Shown here one piece after another: positions 1-5,523 of a stretch of DNA of 5,523 bases. The stretch is from JBFWNZ01 sp050250795. GTDB lineage: Bacteria > Pseudomonadota > Alphaproteobacteria > UBA8366. The DNA lies in the NCBI GenBank assembly GCA_050250795.1, contig JBFWNZ010000265.1, positions 1 through 5,523 of the forward strand, read 5' to 3'. The first letter of the stretch is position 1. Each line of letters begins with the position of its first letter. The notes beneath the pieces are model-generated. The model was not told where the DNA came from and ran no database searches. It was given only the letters and a program-made list of their open reading frames with translations. The translations under genes were made by a program, and so were the position numbers.

Positions 1-1149
1 ATCGGCCAGGACAAAAAGCTCGACCCGATGTATGCGGCGATGGTCAACTCGCATGCCTCGGCCGCCTATGTCTTCGACGACACGCATCTGGCGACCGTGG
101 TGCATCCCGGCTGCACCGCCGGCCCGGCAGCCCTGTCGGTCGGCGAGATGGTCGGCGCCTCGGGCGCGGAACTGCTGAACGCGGTGGCGCTCGGCATCGA
201 GGTGCAGATCCGGCTGGCCCGTGCCATCAACCAGCCGCCGGCCAAGGGCAACATGGGCTGGTACACGACCAGCGTGTGCGGCACCATCGGCGCCGCCGCC
301 GCGGCCGCGAAGCTGCTGAAGCTTGACCTTCAGAAGACGATCTACGCGCTGGGCCTGGGCGCCGTGCAGGCCGGCGGGTTCCGCGCCGCGCATGCCACGA
401 TGTGCGTCAGCTTCGCCCCCGGCATGCAGACCCGCGACGGCGTTGCCGCCGCCCTCTATGCCCAGAAGGGTATCAACTGCTCGAACCACGTTCTCGAAGG
501 CCGCTACGGCTTCGGCAGCGTGTTCGCCATCGAGCCGCATATGGCGAATGCGACCGACGCGCTGGGCCGCACCTGGTGGACGCTGGAGAACACATACAAG
601 CCCTATCCGTCGGGCATCGTGATCCATCCGCTGGTCGATGCGGCGCTGAACGTCTATCGCAGCGGCAAGGTCGACGCGGAGAAGATCAAGAGCGTGCATC
701 TGCGGGTCAACCCGATGTGCCTCGTGCTGTGCGACCGCCCGGACCCGAAGACGCATTACGATGCCCAGGTCAGCGTCTATCACTGGGTCGCCGCATCCCT
801 GCTCTGGGGCAAGGCGGGCATCCCGGAATCGCTGGAACCGGCGGTTCACGACCCGAAGATGAAGGCGCTGCGCGCGAAGATCACGGCCAAGGCCGACGAC
901 AAGGTGCGCGACGACGAGGGCTTCATGACCATCGAGATGCAGGACGGCACCAAGATCGAGGAGCATATCGAGCACTGCATCGGCGGCATGGCCAATCCGA
1001 TGACCGACAAGCAACTGGAGGAGAAATTCGCCAGCCAGTCCGACCCGGTGATCGGCGCGGCGCGAAGCAAGGCCGCCATCGCGGCATGCTGGAACCTGCC
1101 GAAGTCGTCGACCGCCGATCTGGTAAAGCTGCTGACGAAATCGGGCTGA
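1..1149 (+). CDS. MmgE/PrpD-family protein, 3' portion (5' end off window)
   Basis: The reading frame is open from base 1 (I-G-Q-D-K-K-L-D-P-M) to the TGA at 1147-1149, so the start lies left of the window and the Met at 28 is probably internal. About 382 residues are visible; the family usually has about 450, so roughly 70 N-terminal residues are missing. Family marks, numbered from Met at 28, are FDDTH (16-20) followed by VHPG (25-28), an Ala/Gly-rich helical core (about 82-118), LEGRYGF (156-162), YKPYP (190-194) with His200-Pro before a D-A-A helix, and the C-terminal cap domain from about 210. Known members include 2-methylcitrate dehydratase PrpD and cis-aconitate decarboxylase; most homologues have no proven substrate. 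Residues remembered as catalytic in cis-aconitate decarboxylase look changed here: the Asp before FDDT is Val15, the Lys/His of the usual T-K-P-x-H-x-G stretch are Val127 and Ala130, and the S-x-x-Y tyrosine aligns with His252. The family call is firm; the reaction is not assigned. It converges on the transporter operon and is not part of it. Confidence 0.9.
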   Translation: MGQDKKLDPMYAAMVNSHASAAYVFDDTHLATVVHPGCTAGPAALSVGEMVGASGAELLNAVALGIEVQIRLARAINQPPAKGNMGWYTTSVCGTIGAAAAAAKLLKLDLQKTIYALGLGAVQAGGFRAAHATMCVSFAPGMQTRDGVAAALYAQKGINCSNHVLEGRYGFGSVFAIEPHMANATDALGRTWWTLENTYKPYPSGIVIHPLVDAALNVYRSGKVDAEKIKSVHLRVNPMCLVLCDRPDPKTHYDAQVSVYHWVAASLLWGKAGIPESLEPAVHDPKMKALRAKITAKADDKVRDDEGFMTIEMQDGTKIEEHIEHCIGGMANPMTDKQLEEKFASQSDPVIGAARSKAAIAACWNLPKSSTADLVKLLTKSG

Positions 1150-1163
1150 TCGCCCGCAGGCTG

Positions 1164-1187
1164 CGGCCGGGCCTCAGCGCCCGGCCG
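1164..1187. terminator. GC-rich hairpin between convergent genes (candidate bidirectional terminator)
   Basis: A perfect 9-bp inverted repeat, CGGCCGGGC (1164-1172) and GCCCGGCCG (1179-1187), encloses a 6-nt loop CTCAGC. It starts 15 bases after the stop codon of the MmgE/PrpD gene and overlaps the 3' end of the livF-like gene, whose TGA stop (complement of 1174-1176) lies in the loop. Neither side has a T-run, so it is not a textbook intrinsic terminator. In GC-rich proteobacteria such stems between converging genes often protect 3' ends or assist termination. The structure is seen directly; the function is inferred. Confidence 0.5.
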
Positions 1188-1821
1188 TCACGCTGCCGCG
1201 CTCGATGGCATAGCCCAGATCGACCATGTCGATCAGGTGGCGCTCGTTGGAATCCGCCACCAGAACCGACAGCCCCTCGCCCTTGAGCCCGGCGATGACC
1301 TGGGCCAGCCGGTTCGCCAGCGCGGGCGCCACGCCCTCGAAGGGTTCGTCAAGCAGCAGCAGCCGCGTGCCGCATAACAGGGCGCGGGCCAGCGCCACCA
1401 TCTTCTGCTGGCCGCCGCTGAGCTGGTTGGCGCGGCGGTCGCGGAACTCCTTCACCTCGGGCATCAGTTCGTAGACCCAGGCGAGGCGGTCGGCGGCATC
1501 CTCCATCTGCGTCGCCCAGGCCGGCAGCAGCACATTGTCCTCGGCCGTGAACTCGGGCACCAGCTTGCGGTCTTCGGGCATGTAGCCGATGCCCATCGGC
1601 GCACGGCGATGCGGATGCGTCTTGAGCAGGTCGTAATGCTCGAACCCGATGCTGCCGCTGCGGGCCGGAAGCAGCCCCATGATGCTGCGCATCAAGGTGG
1701 TCTTGCCCGCACCGTTGCGGCCGATCAGGCCGCACATCGCCCCGGCCGGCACCTCCAGCGACACGCCGTCGAGCACCCGTACCGCGCCGATATAGACATC
1801 CAGTCCGGAGATTCGAAGCAT
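1174..1821 (-). CDS. livF: LivF-like ABC transporter ATP-binding protein
   Basis: This is a 215-residue cytoplasmic ATPase expected to pair with the LivG-like subunit and drive import through LivH/LivM. It shows Walker A GRNGAGKTT (34-42), the LivF-style Q-loop region GYMPEDR (79-85), ABC signature LSGGQQK (134-140), Walker B LLLLDEP (154-160) and a D-loop region EGVAPAL (162-168). The switch position, His in most ABC ATPases and Gln in typical LivF (VEQN), reads ADSN, with Ser191 at that site. The protein ends at ERGSVTAGR, about 20 residues short of usual LivF length (about 235), without the tail that normally ends near A-Y-L-G. Neither other frame past the stop restores that tail, so a recent frameshift is not evident. 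The start is well supported by GGAGG 5 nt upstream, in the 11-bp gap after livG. It is the last gene of the operon. Confidence 0.92.
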   Translation of the reverse strand: MLRISGLDVYIGAVRVLDGVSLEVPAGAMCGLIGRNGAGKTTLMRSIMGLLPARSGSIGFEHYDLLKTHPHRRAPMGIGYMPEDRKLVPEFTAEDNVLLPAWATQMEDAADRLAWVYELMPEVKEFRDRRANQLSGGQQKMVALARALLCGTRLLLLDEPFEGVAPALANRLAQVIAGLKGEGLSVLVADSNERHLIDMVDLGYAIERGSVTAGR

Positions 1822-1826
1822 CGATC

Positions 1827-1831
1827 CCTCC
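1827..1831 (-). promoter_or_regulatory. Shine-Dalgarno of the livF-like gene
   Basis: The complement reads GGAGG, 5 nt before the ATG at 1821, inside the 11-bp gap after the livG stop (complement of 1833-1835). It is the strongest ribosome binding site in the operon and fixes the livF start. Confidence 0.8.
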
Positions 1832-1832
1832 G

Positions 1833-2597
1833 TCAGGCCGCGTCGCCGTGCAGCGTGTCGCCGATCACGTAGCGGCGCACCTGCGCGTCGGCCAGCACCG
1901 CATCCGGCGGACCGTCGGCGATCACCCGGCCGTCATAGAAGGCCAGAACGCGGCCGGCATAGCGGGCGACCACCTCCATGTCGTGCTCGATGAACAGCAC
2001 CGTCACCTTCTGGTCGCGCAGGGCGCCGATGACGATGTCCATGATCTGGAACTTTTCCCCCGCCGCGATGCCGCTGGTCGGCTCGTCCAGCATCAGCACC
2101 TCCGGCGAATGCACGGTCGCCATCGCGATATCGAGCAGCTTGCGCACCCCCTGCGGCAGGGTTTCCGCCGGCTGGTCGCTGTAGCCGTCGATCTGGAACC
2201 GCGCCAGGGTCGCGGCGCAACGCTCCAGGCGATCCGGCTGGGCGATGGGCTGCCACATCGGCATGCCGCGGGATTCGGCGATTGCCATGGCGGTCAGCAG
2301 ATTCTCGAAGACGCTGACGGACCGGAATATCTGCGGGATCTGGAACGACCGGCAGATACCGGCGACCGTCGTGTCCTTGGGCCCCAGATGGGTGATGTCG
2401 CGCCCCTTGAACAGGATGCTGCCGCTGTCCGGCTTGATATAGCCGGTGACCATGTTGACGAAGGTGGTCTTGCCGGCCCCGTTGGCCCCGATCACGCCGA
2501 CGACCGCGCCCTCTTCGATGGCGACATTGATGTCGCTGGCGCCGCGCACGGCACCGAACGACTTGTTCAGGCCCTTCGCTTCAAGAACGGTCGGCAT
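1833..2597 (-). CDS. livG: LivG-like ABC transporter ATP-binding protein
   Basis: This is a 254-residue cytoplasmic ATPase of the HAAT importer. It shows Walker A GANGAGKTT (37-45), Q-loop Gln86 in RSFQIPQIF (83-91), Walker B VLMLDEP (167-173), and the switch His205 in FIEHDME. Its C-terminus (AFYDGRVIADG, then D-A-Q-V-R-R-Y-V-I-G) follows the LivG pattern, and its length is normal for LivG. The ABC signature is degenerate: LPQGVRK (147-153) where LSGGQ or LSYGQ is expected, keeping the Gly but not the Ser or Gln. The ATG at 2597 lies inside the end of livM (17-bp overlap), which suggests translational coupling; only a weak GGAA (complement of 2605-2608) precedes it by 7 nt. The pairing of one ATPase with switch His and one without is visible when compared with the LivF-like partner. 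The family call is secure; the symbol denotes family position, not a proven substrate. Confidence 0.94.
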   Translation of the reverse strand: MPTVLEAKGLNKSFGAVRGASDINVAIEEGAVVGVIGANGAGKTTFVNMVTGYIKPDSGSILFKGRDITHLGPKDTTVAGICRSFQIPQIFRSVSVFENLLTAMAIAESRGMPMWQPIAQPDRLERCAATLARFQIDGYSDQPAETLPQGVRKLLDIAMATVHSPEVLMLDEPTSGIAAGEKFQIMDIVIGALRDQKVTVLFIEHDMEVVARYAGRVLAFYDGRVIADGPPDAVLADAQVRRYVIGDTLHGDAA

Positions 2598-3546
2598 GTC
2601 GGATTTCCGCGCGCCGGCGGACGAGCAGGCTCCACAGCCCGTCCGGCAGGAACATGATGCAGGCCAGCAGGGCGATGCCGACGATCATCTGCCAGACATG
2701 CGGCGCATATTCGAGCGCGAAGGAGCGCAGCAGTTCGAAGATGATCGCCCCCAGGAAGGGCGCGACCGGATGGCCGGTGCCGCTCAACACGGTGACGAAG
2801 ACGAACTCGCCCGATTGCAGCCAATAGACACTCGTCTCCGGATCGATATGGCCGACGCCGATGGCCGCGATGGTGCCGCCCAGCCCGGCCAGCGCGCAGG
2901 CCATGACATATTTCGCATGCACCGCCCGCTCCACGGAGAAGCCCAGATACTCGACCCGGATCTCGTTATCGCGGATGGCGGTGGTGAGATGGCCCATCGT
3001 GGAATTCAGATAGCGGTGGACGAGATAGCCCGCCCCGATCACCAGCGCGACCGTGACCACATAGAGCGTCCACTGGCTGTCCAGCCCCTGGGGCGCATAG
3101 CCGGCGAAGGTCACATTGACGATGTTGAACCCGTCCGTGCTGCCGAGATGCTCGCTGTTCACCAGCAGGCCGAACAGGATCATCGAAAAGGCGAGGTTGA
3201 GCATCGCGAAGAACAGGCCGCGATAGCGCCGCAGCAGGAATCCCAGCAGGAAGGCGACCAGCGCGGCCACCGCGGTGCCGGCGATCATCAGCACGAAGGC
3301 GTCGGCGATGCCGGTCAGTCGCGGCAGCAGGCCGACCGTATAGGCGCCCAGGCCGTAATAGAGGCCCTGGCCGAACGAGACCAGGCCGGTGCGCCACAGC
3401 ACCATCAGGCCGAGCACGACCAAGCCCTTGGCCAGTCCGATCAACCCCAGGAAGGTCGCCCAGTCGGGCAGAAAGATGCTGGCAATCGCGAGCGCAATCG
3501 CGATCAGCCCGATATGGCGCTGCCAGGCGGGCGCGGCACGCGTCAT
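2581..3546 (-). CDS. livM: LivM-like inner-membrane permease
   Basis: This is a 321-residue, very hydrophobic integral membrane subunit that pairs with the LivH-like protein to form the translocation path. Family marks are GLVSFGQGLYYGLGAY (54-69), the LNLAFSMI helix (116-123), STDGFN (136-141), and a cytoplasmic ATPase-docking loop TMGHLTTAIRDNEIR (183-197) followed by YLGFSVER. In that loop the usual G-R is G-H. Later come ALAGLGG (218-224), SGTG with FLGAII (255-269; many relatives have GGxG here) and the terminal LPDGLW (300-305) with a basic tail. Hydrophobic stretches near 11-26, 32-51, 83-105, 113-130, 160-176, 213-231 and 286-300 fit a multi-pass protein. The start ATG shares the ATGA overlap with the livH stop (3543-3546), so translation is probably coupled; GAGG (complement of 3557-3560) sits 10 nt upstream. 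Confidence 0.94.
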   Translation of the reverse strand: MTRAAPAWQRHIGLIAIALAIASIFLPDWATFLGLIGLAKGLVVLGLMVLWRTGLVSFGQGLYYGLGAYTVGLLPRLTGIADAFVLMIAGTAVAALVAFLLGFLLRRYRGLFFAMLNLAFSMILFGLLVNSEHLGSTDGFNIVNVTFAGYAPQGLDSQWTLYVVTVALVIGAGYLVHRYLNSTMGHLTTAIRDNEIRVEYLGFSVERAVHAKYVMACALAGLGGTIAAIGVGHIDPETSVYWLQSGEFVFVTVLSGTGHPVAPFLGAIIFELLRSFALEYAPHVWQMIVGIALLACIMFLPDGLWSLLVRRRAEIRHADRS

Positions 3547-4439
3547 ATCTTGCGCGCCTCGGCGCGGCTGAACAGACCCTGCGGCCGGAAGACGAGCACC
3601 AGCGACATGACCGCATAGATCACGAACAATTCGACGATCGGCAGAAGATGCACCGCCGCCGCGCGGCTGAGGCCGACGATAAGGGCGCCGATCACGGCGC
3701 CGCCGATGCTACCCAGCCCGCCGATGACCACGATGGCGAAGGCCAGAACGATCACCTCGACGCCGATCCCCGGCGTGACCGAAATCTTCGGCGCGGTCAC
3801 CGCGCCGCCCAGCGCCCCCAGCATGGCGCCGATCACGAAGGTGATGGTGAAGAAAGCGGTGACATTGATGCCGAAGGCCGTCGCCATCTCACGGTCATGG
3901 ATCACCGCCAGCAGAAGCCGGCCGTTGCGGGTCCGGTTCAGCCCCCACCAGACGACGGCGCCCAACAGACCCGCGAATACGATCAATGCAAGGTCGTAGT
4001 TGGAGAAGAACAGGTCGGCGATGTCGGTGTTGCCGAGCAGGCTATAGGGTTGATAGGCGAAATACGGGCTGCCGCCCCAGACGTTGAGGATGACATCCTC
4101 GAAGATCAGGAAGGCGGCAAAGGTGACGAGGACGATAACCACCTCGTCCTGCCCGTACATGAAGCGCAGCAGGCCGCGTTCAAGCAGCAGGCCGAGCACC
4201 AGCCCCACCAGGATCGCGGCGAGACCGATCAGCAGGAAGGCGCCCATCGGCTCCCATCCGGCCTCGAAATAGATGCCGATGGCCGAGGCGGAGACATAGG
4301 CGCCAAAGGCATAGAAGCTGCCATGCGCGACATTGAGGATGCGCATGACGCCGCAGATGAGGGTCAGGCCGAGCGCAACCAGGAACAGCCAGGAGGCATA
4401 GACCATGCCGTCCACGAGAATGGCGATTGCGGTGAGCAT
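3543..4439 (-). CDS. livH: LivH-like inner-membrane permease
   Basis: This is a 298-residue integral membrane subunit of the HAAT importer, of typical LivH length. Marks include an N-terminal helix leading into GLTLICGVMRILNVAHG (24-40) and SFYAFGAY (41-48), a charged loop LLERGLLRFMYGQDE (85-99), the docking loop TRNGRLLLAVIHDRE (170-184) followed by TAFGIN, the conserved VVIGGLGSIGGAVIGA (237-252), and RPQGLF (285-290) near the C-terminus. The ATG at 4439 gives an N-terminus that aligns with the family, but no convincing Shine-Dalgarno precedes it; the 74-bp leader is dominated by a hairpin. It overlaps the next gene by 4 bp (ATGA), consistent with coupled synthesis of the two permeases. 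Confidence 0.94.
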   Translation of the reverse strand: MLTAIAILVDGMVYASWLFLVALGLTLICGVMRILNVAHGSFYAFGAYVSASAIGIYFEAGWEPMGAFLLIGLAAILVGLVLGLLLERGLLRFMYGQDEVVIVLVTFAAFLIFEDVILNVWGGSPYFAYQPYSLLGNTDIADLFFSNYDLALIVFAGLLGAVVWWGLNRTRNGRLLLAVIHDREMATAFGINVTAFFTITFVIGAMLGALGGAVTAPKISVTPGIGVEVIVLAFAIVVIGGLGSIGGAVIGALIVGLSRAAAVHLLPIVELFVIYAVMSLVLVFRPQGLFSRAEARKI

Positions 4440-4465
4440 CGTCGGGAAGCCGTTTCGGACGGAGG

Positions 4466-4503
4466 GGCCGGCGGCGGGCGGGCAACCCGCCGCACCGCCG
4501 GCC
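4466..4503 (-). promoter_or_regulatory. Long GC hairpin between binding-protein gene and livH
   Basis: An outer perfect 9-bp inverted repeat, GGCCGGCGG (4466-4474) and CCGCCGGCC (4495-4503), encloses an inner stem, CGGG (4479-4482) with CCCG (4486-4489), capped by a 3-nt CAA loop (TTG in the transcript). The inner stem can extend with single-base bulges. On the - strand it begins 10 nt after the TAG stop of the binding-protein gene and ends 26 nt before the livH ATG. No U-run follows, so full intrinsic termination is unlikely. In many transport operons a hairpin here shields the 3' end of the binding-protein mRNA or causes partial read-through, giving more binding protein than permease; that role is inferred here. 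I see no clear promoter in the gap 4440-4513. Confidence 0.55.
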
Positions 4504-4513
4504 TAATCCGCTG

Positions 4514-5523
4514 CTAGCACTTGGCGCCCTGCATGCCGCCCTTGATCCAGTCGACGCTGCTCACACCCTCCGGCGGATTGACGCATTCCGCCGGGAAATA
4601 GCGCACATCGACGAGGGTCGGGGTTCCCGTCTTCTTGTCGTACTTGTACTTGCCGTACGCGGCCTCGGTGATCGCCTGATGCCCTTTGCCGAGCGCCAGC
4701 TTCACCGTGGTGCCGAACGCCTCATAGGTCTTGCCGACCAGGGCATCCGCCGCCTGCTCGGAGGTCGGCTTGGTCCCGCCCGTCTTCTTGGCGGCATCGT
4801 CATAGGCGACCTTCAGCGCCAGCACCGCCTGGGCCATCTGGTAAGCCGGATAGGTCGGCGGCGTCGCGTACTTGTCCTCGTAGTTCTTGCGGAACCAGCG
4901 GTTCAGTTCCGTGTCGCGGGCCATCACGCCGTATGGGCCGCGACCGCCGAGGATCAGGCCGTCGGGCATCTGCGCGCGCAGACGGAACATCGCCGTCTCG
5001 CCCGTCGTCAGCACCAGCTTGGTCTGCTTGTTCAGGCCGCGAGCCGCCGCCTGAAGGATGAAGCTCTCGACATCGCCGCCCCAGAGCGAGGAATGGACGA
5101 CATCGGCCTTGCTGACCGACAGCTTGGAGATTTCGGCGTCGTACTGGCCCTGGAACAGCTTGGGATACAGCGTGTCCTTATCCGCGGCCTTCGGCGCCAG
5201 CACCTGCATGGCGGCCTGGAAGTCCCGCCAGGAGTCCTGGCCCCAGGCGTAGTTCTGGTTGATGCCCTGATAGCTTTTCACGTTCTTCATGTCGGCCATC
5301 ACATAGCGCGCAGCCGCGACGCTGTCGGTGATCGAGTGCGAGATCGTGCGGAAGACGTAGCGGTAGTCGTTCTCTTCGAAGATGCGCGGCGTGCCGCAGT
5401 CGAAGAGGATCGTGAAGGTCTTGAGCTCCTCGGCCACCGGCGCCGCAGCGAGGCAGCTGCCGGAGGAGATGTAGCCGACGACCGACTCCACACCCTGGCG
5501 CTGCACCATGTTGCGCAGATCCG
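4514..5523 (-). CDS. LivK-type periplasmic substrate-binding protein, partial (N-terminus off window)
   Basis: The frame stays open past the Met at 5509 to the right edge (D-L-R-N-M-V-Q-R), matching the R-N-M-V-Q-R helix inside this family (Peripla_BP_6), so that Met is internal. About 335 residues are visible; the signal peptide and roughly the first 80-90 residues lie outside. Numbered from the Met at 5509, marks are VVGYISSGSCLAAAPVAEE (10-28), LFDCGTPR (35-42), YVFRT (51-55), NYAWGQDSW (86-94) in the second lobe, GDVESFILQA (145-154), a YPAYQMAQA helix (220-228) and the C-terminal ending near WIKGGMQGAKC. Cys19 and Cys38 lie close together, and Cys309 and Cys331 near the end, all suited to periplasmic disulfides. 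It heads the visible operon and should deliver ligand to LivH/LivM. The ligand is not readable: amino acids, amides, urea or aromatic acids are all possible within this family. Confidence 0.9.
   Translation of the reverse strand, partial: DLRNMVQRQGVESVVGYISSGSCLAAAPVAEELKTFTILFDCGTPRIFEENDYRYVFRTISHSITDSVAAARYVMADMKNVKSYQGINQNYAWGQDSWRDFQAAMQVLAPKAADKDTLYPKLFQGQYDAEISKLSVSKADVVHSSLWGGDVESFILQAAARGLNKQTKLVLTTGETAMFRLRAQMPDGLILGGRGPYGVMARDTELNRWFRKNYEDKYATPPTYPAYQMAQAVLALKVAYDDAAKKTGGTKPTSEQAADALVGKTYEAFGTTVKLALGKGHQAITEAAYGKYKYDKKTGTPTLVDVRYFPAECVNPPEGVSSVDWIKGGMQGAKC

Noticed and set aside
1150..1173. Possible frameshift that removed the LivF C-terminal tail
   Set aside because: I translated the other two - strand frames past the stop. 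One hits a stop at once or shows only Ala/Ser, the other gives Arg/Pro-rich sequence; neither resembles the usual A-Y-L-G ending.
402..1286. + strand frame of 294 codons overlapping the MmgE/PrpD gene in another frame
   Set aside because: It is extremely Arg-rich, typical of a +1 shadow in GC-rich DNA. It crosses the stop of the real gene and runs antisense into livF.
1848..2657. Long + strand open frame of 269 codons opposite the livG-like gene
   Set aside because: It is antisense to all the Walker and switch motifs of the LivG-like ATPase, and has a low-complexity His/Asp/Arg-rich product with no domain.
2446..3618. Long + strand open frame of 390 codons opposite the livM-like gene
   Set aside because: It is rich in Gln, Asp, His and Arg, as expected from reading a GC-rich membrane-protein gene antisense. 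It overlaps a clear LivM homologue throughout and shows no recognisable domain.
3648..4517. Long + strand open frame of 289 codons opposite the livH-like gene
   Set aside because: It has the same antisense composition (Asp, Gln, Glu, His in place of Leu, Val, Ile) and runs through the intergenic hairpin. The - strand frame encodes an unmistakable LivH.
5299..5509. Met at 5509 as the true start of the binding protein
   Set aside because: The frame continues open to the window edge with family-typical residues (D-L-R-N before the Met), and a start there would remove the signal peptide and the first half of lobe 1.
1..5523. Mobile elements, CRISPR arrays, tRNA or rRNA genes, tandem repeats
   Set aside because: I looked on both strands. 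Apart from the two hairpins at 1164-1187 and 4466-4503 I saw no repeats or RNA-gene patterns, and no gap without a gene exceeds 74 bp.

Overview
The window looks like chromosome of a high-GC proteobacterium, most likely an alphaproteobacterium. G/C dominates third codon positions in every real gene, spacing is tight, and the genes form a classic branched-chain-amino-acid-type (HAAT/Liv) ABC transport operon beside a MmgE/PrpD-family enzyme. This is a family-level impression, not a phylogenetic placement.

Layout. Positions 1-1149 (+ strand) hold the 3' part of a MmgE/PrpD-family gene whose start lies left of the window. After a 24-bp convergent gap comes a five-gene operon on the - strand, transcribed from right to left. 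Its order is a periplasmic substrate-binding protein (4514-5523, 5' end off the right edge), permease LivH-like (3543-4439), permease LivM-like (2581-3546), ATPase LivG-like (1833-2597) and ATPase LivF-like (1174-1821). The last four genes are tightly packed: a 4-bp ATGA overlap, a 17-bp overlap and an 11-bp gap that holds a strong Shine-Dalgarno. The only sizeable gap in the operon is 74 bp between the binding-protein gene and livH. It contains a long GC-rich hairpin without a U-tract, probably acting on mRNA stability or partial termination. A second perfect 9-bp inverted repeat lies where the enzyme gene and livF converge.

How the genes work together. The binding protein would capture a small, probably carboxylate- or amide-bearing solute in the periplasm. 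LivH and LivM would form the membrane channel, and LivG and LivF would power import with ATP. The true substrate cannot be read from the sequence; 'branched-chain amino acid' is only the family label. The MmgE/PrpD gene is on the opposite strand, so it is not in the operon, and any metabolic link is speculation.

There is no mobile element, CRISPR array, RNA gene or obviously new multi-gene system. The features most worth a second look are: a MmgE/PrpD protein that appears to lack several of the family's active-site residues; a short LivF with Ser at the switch-histidine position and no usual C-terminal tail; a LivG with a degenerate ABC signature; and the two hairpins.
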